A DNA stretch of 64,000 bases from Theristus sp. LFF4_11 (GCA_030248135.1 JASANC010002312.1:29924-93923), one strand, 5' to 3'; counted from the stretch's first letter, positions 12,209 through 25,079 are shown. A program made the numbers and translations. The notes: a model not told the origin generated them from the letters alone.

Positions 12209-12297
12209 TGAAGCAGTAATTAGTGACGCGTAGCTGTGTTAAAACATACAGTAGCTACGCGGTCACTAAATGCTGCTTCATGAATGCCCCTTTATTC
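12209..12297. mobile_element. Palindromic MITE, family P
   Basis: A near-perfect hairpin of about 90 bp: GAAGCAGTAATTAGTGACGC, then GTAGCTGTGTTAAAACATA, then the complementary arm ending GCTGCTTCATGAATGC. Related copies are at 17219-17313, 18816-18892, 20609-20703 and 41102-41197. Confidence 0.8.
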
Positions 12298-13862
12298 ATG
12301 TTGCAACACTTGTTCCACATGTTTTCCGATTCGAAACAAAGTGGCGTTTTTTTTCTCGTTCTTCATATCTAATTTTTTTTGTGATTCTGCCCACATTCGA
12401 AGGGACCATATAGCGCAATGCAACAAATGACATTGCGGTCTCAAAATTGATGATATGCAAGATAGAAAAAATCTCGACAATTTCCCATAATCCGTTTTTT
12501 TCTTCAAAATTCGCGTGGTGCATTCATCAAAAAGCGACAACCTTTTCAAAATACATGGAATTTATATGCTGTACATTGTGAGGCAGATACGAAGAAGAGA
12601 AGAGACACTCACTCAGAAATGGATAAAATGTAACGTTGTAGGTATAACGAAGCTAATCTACTCAAGAATGACAAAACCAAGTGTATTTTGAACAACATTT
12701 ACTTGCATTAAGACATTTTAAAACAGCAAAACTTTGCATTATTTAAAAGAAAGTTCCAAAATCACGCAAGCACGTTGCACATGATCGCGCCATGGTTGTT
12801 TCATCAGGTCGCAAGAAAACGCGTGAGTGAAAAAAAATTAAAAACTCAAAAATAATTGACCATGAACCAAAATTTTAATTGGGGAACACCTGCATACAAT
12901 CTTGTTTTCAAGCCAGGCAGCCTTGACCGTGAACGCGCGCACGGCACATCTGTCGGCTTGTGACTCACAGTTTTGCTCCGTTATGATAAGACGGAGAAAA
13001 CGAAAGCCTCATCCGAGTACTATCTATAAATAAAAGTTTTCAACAAAAAAAGGGAAACTTTTACGCTGATCCGGACAGTAACGAAACGAAACGTCGCCAT
13101 TTTGCCCGGCCGTCCGTTGTAATTTTCATCATTTTACTATTCACTCTCTCGTATAATCCCCCCCTTTCTGTTGCATGATGAAGACGACAGGGACACAAGA
13201 AACCATGCCGATATTGTAGTAATTCCAGGCCATGCAATGGAGCAACAGTTTTTTCAAGATTTTTCCCGCAGCGCATGCGGCAATAAAGTAAATTTCCGAG
13301 CCTCGTTTTTCGGTACTGAACCAGCTTGGGTCGACTCCAGTGGGCGGAGATATCCGACTGGATGTTGTTCCTATTGTAAGCCGTGAATGCATGAAATTGA
13401 CCTCACGAAGAGAAAAACTCTATGACGGATTTTCCGATTCCGGCTGAAACTCATTGGCTGATTATTGAAAGCTTGGTTTCAAATAACTTTGTGAAGGTAA
13501 AGGAATTGAAATATAAACAATATAACGCAGCCACATACGCAGACAATACCAGAGGCTTGCCGAGTTTTATGTTCTATTTGCGCGTAATAACACATAGACA
13601 CACAACAACAAATGGAAAGAAAGACTGAAAGAAACACGAGAAATGAAAAGGCAACCTTCCGGGAATTTATCACCACGCACTGATATTGCCGATTTATGCG
13701 ATGTTTGTTTAGCTGACATTTCAAAAAACGTGGTGTTAATTTCGACACGAAACTATTTTCAAATGCAAAGAATTCTGCAATTCACTGAACAGGGAGACGT
13801 GTTTTGCAGAATCTTTGTGATTAGCGAAATACAGTACTACCGAATTCAAATATGATCATTTT

Positions 13863-14053
13863 TGTTGGTTCCGATCCGACTTCCGAGACTCAGTGCGCGC
13901 ATAGATAGACAAATAGTGTCATGACGCGGGAATTCAAAATTGGCGGTAATCAGAGTCCCCTAAATAGGGCCGAGCCACTCAGGCGACCTTGAATTGCCAC
14001 ATAAATCACCAGTTTCCTTTCACGTCCGCACACCCACTGAGTCGCAGAACCGA
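13863..14053 (-). mobile_element. MITE, family M, reverse copy
   Basis: Starts GGTTCCGATCC...CCGAGACTCA and ends CTGAGTCGCAGAACC. The interior has the reverse complement of the words seen in the 4573-4757 copy, for example CATGACGCGGGAATTCAAAA. Confidence 0.7.
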
Positions 14054-15969
14054 AAAAAAAATTGCTAATATATTCGTGTGTTCGTGTTTCAGCGTACATT
14101 GTCCCAAAAACTTTCGAGCTCATGAGTTCGTGACAGGGCATGCATCAATCTGTAAACATGTTTCAAATGCAGCCAATGAACGTGCTGTATTCGCTGTACA
14201 ATTTTTTTGCTGCTGTTACCCGTATTTTAAAAAACGGAAATTGTAAAACGTTTAGTTTCGAAACATATGTCAGTCAAATTATCGTTAAACCAACCTTTTC
14301 ATTCCGATAATGGTAAAACGTTAAAATGGTAAAAATCAAAATTAAGAGCATTTCAAACTTGATCAGTTGAATTTCATCTATTTTTCGTTCAACAAAAAAA
14401 CCCGAAAAACCTAGTTATTTTTTATTACAGTTTCACCAAAGTTCGAAAAACAACCTGAAAGAGAAACGATTTTTGCAAGAAAAACAATTTGCAAAAAAGT
14501 ATTGGCACGTCGAAGCATTGAAGAATTGGAATGATTGTTGAAAAAAACATGAGAAAAAGAGATGTCAATTAAAATATACAGTATATATACATTAAAAAAT
14601 CCCAGAATAAATAAATAACCTAAACCCCACCAAAAAAAATGCAACAAAAAAATTCAAGCGGACCGAAAAGAAAAAACTGAAGATTGCATTTTCCAAGAAC
14701 AATTCACATTATTAGCAAAAAACGAGAAATTTCGTCACAGAAATTCAAAAGAAAGACACCAGATTTTTCAGATGTCTAAAAAAATACACATAACAAACAG
14801 CTCGATAACTAAGGCTTTTTTCTCGAAATATTCAAAAGTTATGCGCAGTTACATAAGAACAACTTTTTGCATAAAATAACGGCAAGCCTACCATTCACAC
14901 GGGCGGGAATGAAAAAAAGCGAAATGCTCAACCGAAACAAGAAGAAAGAATAGATCGAACTATTGAGAAAAATAAAAAAATGACAAATTACTGACAAACA
15001 CCACACAGAGACACGTCTAGTCTCGTGGGAGTCCAGTCATCATTACGGCAACCCTACAGAAAATCTTGCAATTATTCCACACGTAAAATTCCAAAAAAAC
15101 CAAACAAAAAACATCGGTCTAAGAAGCAAGAAATCCCGTGAATGCACATCATAAATTAGAAAAAAAACCAACATACCAAGTTTGCCGTGGTTTCTCCAAC
15201 CGGAAAACCGCAACATAAATAAAGCGACCACTGAGAAACTGAAAAAATGAGAAAATCAACAGCAGTTACTCAAGCAAGCTTTGGCCGAGGCAATAAAAAA
15301 ACCAGAAACTGGCATGAAATGGCTGAAATAATGATACACTCATTGTAGCAATTTCATCTACCAGTGTACAATGTGTTGTGCAAACAAAACACAGTCAGGC
15401 ACTAATACTGAAGTACAAACGACGACGAAAACAAGCTGGATTATAGCAGCTTGCTGATTGGACGCTCCAGAATGAAGACGCCAATAAGCGTGTCCGAGAA
15501 AAACACGTCAATCAATTGGCGACCTCAATGGCTGGCGGCGACAATGGCTGTCAAAATCAACGGAGCCAATCCAAATGCAAATCCAAATCCAAATACAGCC
15601 AATCAACACAAGTCAAACCAAACCAAACAATGAACACATGTGCAATTTTGGTGCATTGGCTGCATCGCACTGGTTGGATCAATCAATCAGTGCGCCAAAA
15701 GTAAGAGAAAAGCAGCCAATCAGTAGACTGCATATAATTCACAGTTTGTAGATTGCAAACAACAGCGAAACGTACAAATGTCCGCGATAATCAGCGGACT
15801 GTCAAGAATACGCAGTTCGTCTGTACATTACAAACAACAAAAAGCGAAACACATAAAAAAAACAAGTCAATCAGCAGCTTATTCTGATTCACAGATCGTA
15901 CATATATACACATTTCAAATATTCGAATTTCGCGCCAATAAACATCTGAATTTCGCGCCAAATTCGAAT

Positions 15970-18900
15970 TCAGGTGGGTGGCGCACGCGCCGGCGGCGAC
16001 CGCACGCGGCGGCGATTCTGAACGCCGATCGAGCGGACGCCGAAGCCGATGCGCGCGAGCTGCTCGTGCGGCAGCATGACGCGACCGTCGAAGATGAACG
16101 CCGGCTTCGTCATGCAACGGTAGAGACGCTCGTAGTCAAGATCCTGCGGAGCAACAGCGGAAATGATGAAGAGACAAAACAACTGTGATGGATTGAGAGT
16201 GGGGACAGCGATGCGTGCCGGGACACACCGTGTGACTGTCCCGTGAGCCGTTCTTCCTCGCCCGTTCACGGTCCCGTTCCGATACAGTTCAAGGAACAGA
16301 TTGCCGTCAAAAACAACAACAAAAAACAGCAGAAACGCCCGAAAAACAGCGCAACGGAACCGGGGGGGTACAATTCCGGCCCGCTAATTCCGGCCTGAAG
16401 AATTCCGGCCCGCTCATTCCGGCCCGAAGAATTCCGGCCCGAAGAATTCCGGCCCGGAGAATTCCGGCCCGGAGAATTTTCGCCAGCACGAACAATATTA
16501 AACCACACGAAGTGATTTTGGTAATGAAATAATAAAATAAAAATATCGATGTTCACAAGTTACAGTGTATTTTCAATGATGTTCGTTCTGTTTGCTTTTT
16601 TGGAAAGTGAAACCTTTTGGGAAAAAGAAACAACAAATAAATTTTTAAATTTTTTTATCATGAACAGGATTTGTGACCCTTTTACCTTATCAAAAAGGCT
16701 TGGCTTAGGATTAGGAACCTACAACAAGTCACTGCAAGCAAGTTCTAAACAAAAATAAAAAAATCACTTGAGAATTTTTACCAAAAATCACTTCGTGTGG
16801 TTTAATATTGTTCTTGCTGGCGAAAATTCTCCGGGCCGGAATTCTCCGGGCCGGAATTCTTCGGGCCGGAATTCTTCGGGCCGGAATGAGCGGGCCGGAA
16901 TGAGCGGGCCGGAATTCTACGGGCCGGAATTTCGCGGGCCGGAATAGTACACGAGCCGGAACAACACCAACCGACCTTGAACTCATCCCACTCCGTCAGC
17001 ACCACGATCGCATGCGCGTTTTCGGCCGCTTCGTACGGCGACGAATAAACGGTGACCAGGCGGTCAACTGGAAAGCAGACAAAATAAAGGGGTGAAACTG
17101 TGGAGTTTTCAGTGCGGTCAAGTCGAGCGGATCAAACTCTCGAATTAAAACGCATCATGTGATAGTTCAATCCAACCAAATAAACGAAATTACAGACAAG
17201 CGTGCGTTTCGACTTTTAAGGGGCATGCACGAAGCACTATTTAGTAACCGCTTAGCTATGTTTTAACACAGCTACGCGTCCCTAAATACTGCTTCATGAA
17301 TGCGCCTTTATGCTGCAGACGCACAGACCCACTCCACCCGTATAGCAATGTAATTGGCGTCAATTAAACGCTATAATTCACGCACCAAACCTAATCCACT
17401 GCAACGATTGGCTGACATCACAGCTGTATGTGAAAAAAAATACTAAAACGCTAAACCAAAAAAACCCAGCGCGCCCATTTCACAAGCGGCCTATACCTCG
17501 TTTCGGATCCGGCGATATCGTCGGGTCTTTCAAATCGCGATCAATTTGAGCGCGCGTCACTTTGGGATCGTAAATCGCCAGTCGCGCGTGCTCGTCGAGC
17601 AGATGCTTGCAGACGTAGATGCTTGGCGACTCGCTGCACACGAAACAAACGCATGTCAGTAGATATGCAACACAGAATTCCCACGGTTTTTTTTCGGAGA
17701 ATAGCCGGAGAGACGGGGAATTACGTGGAACTCAACGATAAACGAGCTTAGCCGCGCAGAATCTTTTCGCAGTCCCATCGATAATAACCCAATTTGAAAA
17801 AAATGGCCATTTTCGGATAAAATTCGGCTGCTTGTTTAAAATAAAGTCGTCCCTTCAAATGCAAATCGAGCTTAGACTTCTCTTAGCCTTAGTCGGCCGA
17901 TCCACAATCCTAGCGACTCATTTTTTGCCGCGCAATATACACCTGAAATGGCGCCAATATCAGCGCGCAGCGCCCACTCACCGGGTGTCGCCAGTGTTCT
18001 TCTTGAACGCAAATCCGAATACGGCAATCAATTTATCAGTGACCGTGTTGAACAACGTCGTGATGACCATGTCCGCGAAACGACGACGCTGCCATTCGTT
18101 CATTGTGACCACCTGGAATTGAGAATGAATAGAAGATGATGCAACGCGCTGATTGGCTGTTTAGACGGCGATCAGAATGTTTGATTGGTTGGACTGCAGC
18201 AACTGCACTGTCGTTTTGCACCCTTGACTCTCAAGTTATGGCTTTTCTAGTAAACAACACAAACAACAACAACCGACCTTCATCCAATAGTCGGCCACTT
18301 CTTGCAGATTCAAACTCTCACAGAGGTACACTAAATTCAGCACGTCCTTTTGGAAGCAGCTACCGCCGAAACCTGAAAAAAGTGCGCACAACTAAATTTG
18401 CAACATAAGCTCATTGGTTGAAGAAACACATGCTGATTAGCTGCATACAATCACAGCAGCAAGGTCTAACGTCACATACGGATTTCAAGTAACCGAAACA
18501 CTTCACACGTACGACATGAAAAAAACAGTCAAATCATATCAACTCCAAAACAACCCCTCATCAAACTACAAGAACCGAGAGAGCATCCATGCGAACAACG
18601 AAACTCCCAACCAATGGCAAACCCAAACAAACAAAAAAAAGCCAGTTCGATCACCAACCGACGGAGGCCTGCAGGAACTTCTCGCCGATGCGCGAGTCGG
18701 TGCCGATGGCGTGCGCGACCTCCCTGATGTCGGCGCCCGTCGTCTCGCACAACGCCGACACCGCGTTGATCGACGAGATTCGCTGCGCCAGGAACGCGTT
18801 CGCGGCCTTCGATTGTAAAGGTGCATTCATGAAGGCAGACGCGCAGCTATGTTTTAACGCAGCTACGTGCTTCATGAATGTCGCTTTCGAAAAGTCTACT

Positions 18901-20590
18901 GTACAGCTGGCGAAATTTCGGTTTGAATTGTGGCGTGAACTTATCCATTATCAACTTTTTTAGATTCTGCGATTGAAAGCATGTACAAAAACGACTTAAC
19001 GAGCAAAGAAAACGGAAATCTCCCGACCAATTTCGACATTTCCGAAGACCACGTGTTTGTGGTGATTATGCGGTCGGCTGGCACCCAGTGACGATAAATG
19101 GCGACCAATTCGTCCATGGCCGCCAAACCTGACGAGGGTGAACAATATGCAGATTGTATTATTTCAGTAGAAATCGTCGCGCAGGACGCATGCATCACGT
19201 CACGCGATGTCACTAACCCAGCCAATCAGCTAATTGCATATGATGCAGGCATAGATTACACTTTTCAAACGCACTAACCGCCGGCCGTTTGCTCGCCGCC
19301 AATCAGCACGCGGTCGGGGTGCAGGAGATTCTGGATGGCCGTGCCTTCGGCCAGGAACTCGGGGTTGCTGAGCACCTGGTGACGAAGAGAAAATAATAAA
19401 ACAGCTGCATTCAAACTCTTAAATGAAAGAGGATCAGCTGATTCGTTGGTGATCACGTAATGCATGCTGTCTGTGCAAACCGAACTCCGCCCCCCATAGC
19501 AATGCCTGCACAGAAAGCATGAATACAGTAATCCCAATCAATCAGCCGACTACCTATAATTTAGAGTTCGACTGCAAGTGCATTTGACAGCATACGATCG
19601 ATTCCACACCAATTCAAGCCATGGAAAAGACAGCAGCGCATACAGCATAAGATCGACGCACGCAAAAACAATGGAAAATCGCGAGCAAAAAAATCGATTT
19701 CACACGCAACGAAAGGCAGCGAGAAACCTGAAACGACAAGTTCTTGTTGTCGCGCTGCGCGGCGCCGAGTATCTGCGCGATGCTTTCAGCAGCCTTCACG
19801 GGCACGGTGCTCTTTTCGACCACAATTTTTGGTCCGTTCGCGTTCTCGGCGATCGTGCGCGACACGGACTCGATATACCGGAGATCGGCCGCTTTACCCT
19901 GAAATTGGGCGAATTTTTTGGGGCAAATGAGGCAGTGAGTTTTTTGGAATCACCCCAAAACAGCAGTTTGGTTGTGATGGTAAAGGCGTGAAAGGACACG
20001 CAACACCTGTCAGTCATCGACAATTGTGATATTTGTGCAGGCTCATGCGACACACGTTTGGTTGGTATACAAATTGTGACTATCAGGGCAATGGTCAAAG
20101 AGCACTCAATCTACGAGCAGCTCACAACGCTGCCAAAGAAATCAAACTCAACAATGAAGCTCAACAATGATGGCTGGATGAAACAAAAACTGACGATCAT
20201 TGTCAACAATCTAAGTAAACATCACGCAGATTTCGCACCAGGAAATCAACATTTCTCAGAGAGCGGGAAAAAATTAAAAAACCACGCCGACGCCGCCACC
20301 TTGCCGACGCCGTAGTCCTTCGTCGGCGTGTTGACGGAGATGAAGATCAGCTCGGCGCGCCTGATCGCGCCGGTCACGTCGGCCGAGAAGAACAGATTGC
20401 GGCCGCGACACTGCTGCACGATCTCGTGCAGGCCGGGCTCATAAATCGGCAGCTCGTCGGAGTTCCACGCGTCGATCTTTGCTCCGTTCATGTCGACGAC
20501 GGTGACGCGCGTCTTCGGACACTTCGACGCGATCACGACCGACGTTGGACCGCCGACGTAGCCGGCACCGACGCAGCAGATCTCTTGCAC
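15970..20590 (-). CDS. UDP-glucose 6-dehydrogenase
   Basis: Oxidises UDP-glucose to UDP-glucuronate with two NAD+, in the cytosol; this feeds glycosaminoglycan synthesis (sqv-4 in C. elegans, sugarless in Drosophila). Ten exons (minus strand) join in phase: 20300-20590, 19728-19898, 19279-19375, 19028-19128, 18659-18806, 18278-18372, 17982-18112, 17497-17633, 16976-17067 and 15970-16143. They encode about 478 residues, against 476-494 in animals. Visible motifs are the NAD-binding [42 protein letters not shown], the Lys-region [15 protein letters not shown], the catalytic Cys in [10 protein letters not shown], and TEWDEF with AFIFDGR at the C-terminus. All key residues are present. The initiator Met is not in the first exon listed; a short upstream exon must supply it. 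Introns hold a fold-back element and three family-P hairpins. Confidence 0.96.
16368..16968. mobile_element. Fold-back element 2 with GGCCGGAATTC arms (UGDH intron)
   Basis: The left arm (16368-16530) has tandem AATTCCGGCCCGAAG-type units, then the unique segment CCAGCACGAACAATATTAAA. The right arm (16783-16968) is the reverse complement, with GGGCCGGAATTCT units. The spacer (16530-16780) contains CTTATCAAAAAGGCTTGGCT followed by TTAGGA words, a sequence that recurs at 26.8 and 57.4 kb. The element sits in the last intron of UGDH, and its right end lies about 10 bases from the donor site of the preceding exon. Confidence 0.8.
17219..17313. mobile_element. Palindromic MITE, family P (UGDH intron)
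   Basis: AAGGGGCATGCACGAAGCAC...TTAGCTATGTTTTAACACAG...ACTGCTTCATGAATGC forms one hairpin, related to the copy at 12209-12297. Confidence 0.8.
18816..18892. mobile_element. Palindromic MITE, family P, short copy abutting a UGDH acceptor
   Basis: AGGTGCATTCATGAAGG...CGCAGCTATGTTTTAACGCA...GTGCTTCATGAATG. It ends about 10 bases upstream of the acceptor of the UGDH exon 18659-18806. That acceptor (CGAAG) has little pyrimidine tract of its own, so the element supplies the intron end around it. Confidence 0.7.
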
Positions 20591-20608
20591 CTGATGCAAC
20601 GGTTAACG

Positions 20609-20703
20609 GCAGCGCATTCGTAAAGCAGTGTTTCATGAACGCTAGCGACGTTTTGTAGCACAGCTGCGCGTCACCAAATGCTGCTTCATGAATGCACTTT
20701 TTG
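20609..20703. mobile_element. Palindromic MITE, family P, diverged copy
   Basis: GCATTCGTAAAGCAGTGTTT and AATGCTGCTTCATGAATGCA form diverged arms around TAGCACAGCTGCGCGTC. It lies immediately upstream of the first recognised UGDH exon. Confidence 0.6.
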
Positions 20704-20785
20704 AATGCGCAGGCAGTCGGTTTCCGGCATCGTCTAATCAAAAATCACCTGCCAACAACGCCAATCAACACAAAACTCAACTGAC

Positions 20786-21255
20786 CACCATCGTATCGCG
20801 ACTGCGTCTGCTGTTCCTCCAGTCGTCCTGTTCATTCAAATGCAGCCGCTGCTCGCGCTCGTCACAGAGTGCGCATTGGCCGAAGCGCGTTGACGACACT
20901 GCTGGATTCGGATTACTGTGATTTCGATTTTCATCAAATTTCACCGCTCGCTGAAAGTCGATTAATCTGTTGGTCGACGAAGTCTCGATGGTCTGTGCTG
21001 AAAAAAAAACGGTAAAATTGTTCTCACAATTTGGATAGTGTAACCAGCATTCATGGGTTGCGTACGAAAACCTGAAAAGTTCATTTAGGGGGGGGGTTAA
21101 AACATGTATCGGGCAGGTCTGCTTGGTTTCCGTATTCACCGAGGTACGCATCATATATATTTGAAATAATTTAAAAAAAACGATATTTCGAAGCAGTTTC
21201 TTCACAATGTTCGACTTTCAAACTCACGTTTCTCCTTGTCATTATTCAGGTCCAT
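20786..21255 (-). CDS. Possible 5' exons of UGDH, or a separate small ORF
   Basis: ATG at 21255 begins an exon (21228-21255) with a good GTGAGT donor. A T-rich acceptor at 20998 opens a second exon (20786-20997) in matching phase. Together they encode about 80 residues, including FGQCALCDEREQRLHL, with coding-like GC-rich third positions. Leaving that exon at GTGGTCAGT gives phase 0, which fits the phase-0 start of the first UGDH exon. If spliced in, UGDH would have an N-terminal extension that animal UGDHs lack. Otherwise this is an unrelated short ORF ending at the stop just inside the intron. I do not recognise the sequence. Confidence 0.35.
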
Positions 21256-22302
21256 TTTTTCGTTCGGTGTTTCAGAATTCCAAACCAGCCGCTAATATTA
21301 GAAGCAAAAAAATCCGAGCGCAAGCACTGTGAGATTACAGTTTTTTGTTTGATAGTTAGAATGGAAATAAAAACAACGGCAAAGCTGTTACAGCATTTGT
21401 TTGCGGGAAAAAAGCCTGCACTATACAAACCAAAATGGTTTTGACTATCACACGAACAAACGTGGCAGTGAGTAAGCGTGAGAAATAGGGCCAATCTAAA
21501 ACAGACGCATGCAAAATCAAACGGATAGTTGATAACCTTTTTAGTGGATATTTCAAAAATAGCAAAACTTGTACTAATAACGTGAATAAATAACACATTT
21601 ACTAACTTAGTATAAAACCCATCAATTCAGTTGCTTTATAACCGACCTATTCCATCCACAACAGATAACATATTTACGTTTTTGTTTCGCAAGGCCAGGT
21701 CGGATATGTTACGCCGCTAAAACTTAAAACTTATATTATAACCAGGAGTACAGCACTGTTAAAAATTAATTACAGGCACGCTGATAGAAAACAAAGCAGA
21801 TAATCGAAGGTATTGTAAATATATTGCACGTGAAAAAATCAATACTCACAATCGAATGATGCAATTTTTCACATGTCAACTAATTCAAAGTTCGTTTTTA
21901 ACTTGCTATATGTCCAATCAGCGCACTGCATGCTACTGATAATCTTCCTGCACCAGTCGTCGTGTACGTGTTTAACCAATCGGCAGAAGGTTCATGTTTC
22001 AAATGCAGCCAAATGCGCTGTTTGCAGCCCACTGTTTGCTTGCTTGTACACTGTGTTCAATTAGGATAATATAGTACGTATGTGATCTGTCTGTTTGCAC
22101 ATATGCCACCCGCGCACCCGCCCACCGAAACAGCGAGTGAACCACGAAAAAATACATGCGAAAAATATAAAATCTGCAACCGCTGTCAAAAAAATACCAG
22201 AAACATTGATCTGTTGAGTTCAAACAAAAAAAAACGCACGAAACGGTAAAAACGCAGAGCAATGCAGATACGCTACACCCCAACTTCGGCAGGATCAGCA
22301 TT
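21256..22302. other. Intergenic, no gene recognised
   Basis: AT-rich sequence with short open frames only. Nothing identified on either strand. Confidence 0.45.
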
Positions 22303-23573
22303 TAAGGCGCGTTTAGCAATTCGTTTTTCTTACGTACGCACGGAACGCACGTCGTTCTAAATGCGGGGCGCAAAACAGTCGTTTCGTTTACGCCACACGA
22401 CAAAACTGAAAACTGCGCACCGCATTTAGAACGACTGAAGTGTCGTGCATACATACGGAAAACTAATTCGCGTGGGCAAAAAGTTGTGTGGTATGTCCGA
22501 ACGTGCGGACGGACAAGCTTGCGTACGGGAATTAGAAAACGTGTAGCATCCGTCATACAACTGTCGTTCTAAATGCCGTGACCAAAAATAGTCCGTTCTG
22601 TTGCGGACAAAAATGCAAATGTCTGCCCTAGCAAATTTGAAAACGGGAATTGACAAATTTTATTTTTTAGTGGTCATCTCCCTTGCATTCCCTCCCCTTC
22701 CCCTACCCTCTTCCCCATTTTGCATTCAGTTTGTCGTCGCATTTTTATCACATGTGTTCTCAAGAAGCGCATGTAAAAATCTAAATTCTTTCAGTTTTGG
22801 TATATACAAACTGAATTTGAACAAATTTTGATTTGGATCTTTCAAAAATGGAAAATGCTGACCCAAAATCTCCGCCGACGCCGATCAGTTCGCTCGACGA
22901 AGCGCAGGTGACAGAGAAGCTGATCGAAGCTGTTTTGCTTTTTTGGAGCCAGCAGCCCCCTTCTCCGAAACCAGCAAGCAAGCAAGCAAACAAACAAACA
23001 AACAAACAAACAAACAAACAAACAAACAAACAAACAAACAAACAAACAAACAACGAAAAACAACAGTTTCCAGTAGATTTCAGTTTTCTTTCTTTTCAAA
23101 ACAGGCAAGTAGACCCACCAAATAAAACTGAGCATTTTTTTCCCGTTGCCCCAACATCTAATATACCTTGATTTTCAACTTAAAATTAACAGACACTGGA
23201 AAATATGAACTTTTCCGCACATCCGTCGAACGACTTTTTGCTGCCAGCAGCAAAAAGTCGTCGGACAGTCGTGCGCAAGAAATTCTAATTCGCGTGCGCA
23301 TTTGTCTTTTTACGCACGGACAAACAGTCGTTCTAAATCCCGTGCGCAAAACAGTCGTGTCGGATACACGTAAGTCACACGCACGAAATTCTAATTCGCG
23401 TGGGCACAAGTTTTTTTGCGTGCGCACGGACAACGTTCTAAATCATGCGCGCAAAACAGTCGTTACGTGCGAACGACAGTCATGCGTGCGAAATTCTAAT
23501 TCGCGTAGCCATTTTTTAAGTTCTGTCTCCGTGCGTACGCACGAAAATCTAATTGCTAAACGCGCCTTTAGAC
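22303..23573. mobile_element. Inverted-repeat element with GGCGCGTTTAGCAATT ends
   Basis: The left end reads AGGCGCGTTTAGCAATTCG then CTTACGTACGCACGGA. The right end reads TCCGTGCGTACGCACGA then CTAATTGCTAAACGCGCCT, its reverse complement. Inside the right arm (23270-23520) the words GAAATTCTAATTCGCGTG and AAAACAGTCGT repeat in tandem with a period of roughly 65-75 bp. The middle holds a (CAAA)n run. A related end without its partner occurs at about 49990-50150. Confidence 0.7.
22977..23055 (+). repeat. (CAAA)n microsatellite
   Basis: About 18 uninterrupted CAAA units. Confidence 0.95.
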
Positions 23574-24454
23574 AACTGTTATCGCTTGTTTGCCACAACT
23601 TACTCCAGTTTGTTGTGCGACGATAAATGAACTCGAACTCGAACGCGGAATTTCGAATGTTCAACCAATCAAAAAAGTTAGTGATGAAATGATCATGTTC
23701 ATGATCCATGTTCTATATTTTATGAGCCATTTTATGTCGCCGAACCAATTTTTTTTCGATAGATAGCTGGCTAGGAAATTTTTTTGAATAGATAATAGCT
23801 GAGCAGAAAAATCTTTGATAGAGATTTTTTTGCCCCCGCCCCCCCCCCCCTAGAACAACTATGTACACAGAACAAACAAGCGAAAACTAATAAAAATGAA
23901 AACCGCAGTCCCAAAGTCAGGCAGGAACTCACAATAATCATTGTTTTTGCTCATGATAAATTTCCGCGATCTCCAAAAATCCCAAAAACCGGTTGTATCA
24001 AGCCGATAACTTGAAAGGCAGCAGCTCCTTGTTCGCCTTGGACCGACTAAATACGGATTTGTTTTCACTGCCGGCTCATTGCCGCTAACGCCTCTGAAAC
24101 AAGAAAAGGAAAAGTGAAACGAAAAGCGAGAGGTAACGAATGCAGTGTTGAAAAGAGAGAGAAGCAACAGAAAAAAGATGACACGCACGGGCAAATTATT
24201 CAAATTGAATTGTTATCAAATTTCAAGCACAGCAGGAGAAAACCACCACTCCAATCCAATCAAGCACGATCCGCAGGCGAGAAAAGTATTATGAAATACC
24301 ATCGACACCGGACCGGCACCGGGTCCGTAGTTTTAAACCATCACGTCTGGCGGAGTTTTCGGCCATTCAAACTCCGGTTTCCGGAGCGGCTCTGGAGTCC
24401 GGCCGGACCGGTGTTTTGGACCTGCCTTGAGCCTTGGACTATGGGAGTCGGGAA
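23574..24454. other. Intergenic, no gene recognised
   Basis: Mixed-composition sequence with a short poly-C run near 23840. No exon recognised. Confidence 0.45.
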
Positions 24455-25053
24455 TAGGGTTGTTAAACAAACAAAAATCGTCATTTAAAAAAAAAATTCA
24501 AATTTCAAAAATCAAAGTTGTGCTAAATCAACCAGGTAGTTCGAAGAACTACATTTCATGTGCAATCGCCTCCCGAATGACTCCCGTGTGGCGGAACTTT
24601 CTAGCTTTTGTTTGGGTGACCTCATTTACCCCTTTTCCAAACCTTTACCATACCTCTTCTTGTGTTTTGACCCCATAACGTCACTAATTGTCCCCAGCCC
24701 AAGTGAAAATACACATACCGGCTTGAAATTCGATCAAATCTGATGATGTGTCGCGACGACAGGACTCGAAACAGCAGCCAGACAACGTAACGCTTGCAAA
24801 CGTAGCAGCTCGGACGCTGAAATTTGGATTACGAGGCGAATCGTCACCTAATCTGCATCGGAAATGGTGAGCCAACCTTTGGGACGCTCAAAAACTTCAT
24901 CGCAGATGTTGTTAAAGCCTGAAATCAGTCGGCAAAACGGTCAACAAAATCGACTGCTAAAGGTTTTACGACTTACGAGGTAATATCAAAGAAAATTTTT
25001 GTTGAACTTTCGAAAAATTGTGCCAAAATTGAGGCTTTCAGAGCATATTAGAG
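24455..25053 (+). mobile_element. hAT-like MITE family A, copy 1, diverged and 3'-truncated
   Basis: Opens with the family-A terminus TAGGGTTGTTAAAC and runs through the shared interior (GTTGTGCTAAATCAACCAGG, CGTCACTAATTGTCCCCAGC, AAAACTTCATCGCAGATGTT) to GAGCATATTAGAG, where the copy stops. It is more diverged than copies 2-5. Confidence 0.8.
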
Positions 25054-25079
25054 CAGGGGTCAAGCCGATTTTTGGCGAA

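Larger units (their letters stand above)
11409..15969. other. Intergenic, no gene recognised
   Basis: AT-rich sequence between the minisatellite and the 3' end of UGDH. It contains a family-P palindrome at 12209-12297 and a family-M MITE at 13863-14053, both listed separately. No exon with recognisable homology was found on either strand. Confidence 0.5.

Noticed and set aside
13061..13392. Overlapping frames on both strands around 13.1-13.4 kb
   Set aside because: Short, mutually overlapping, no recognisable domain or splice structure.
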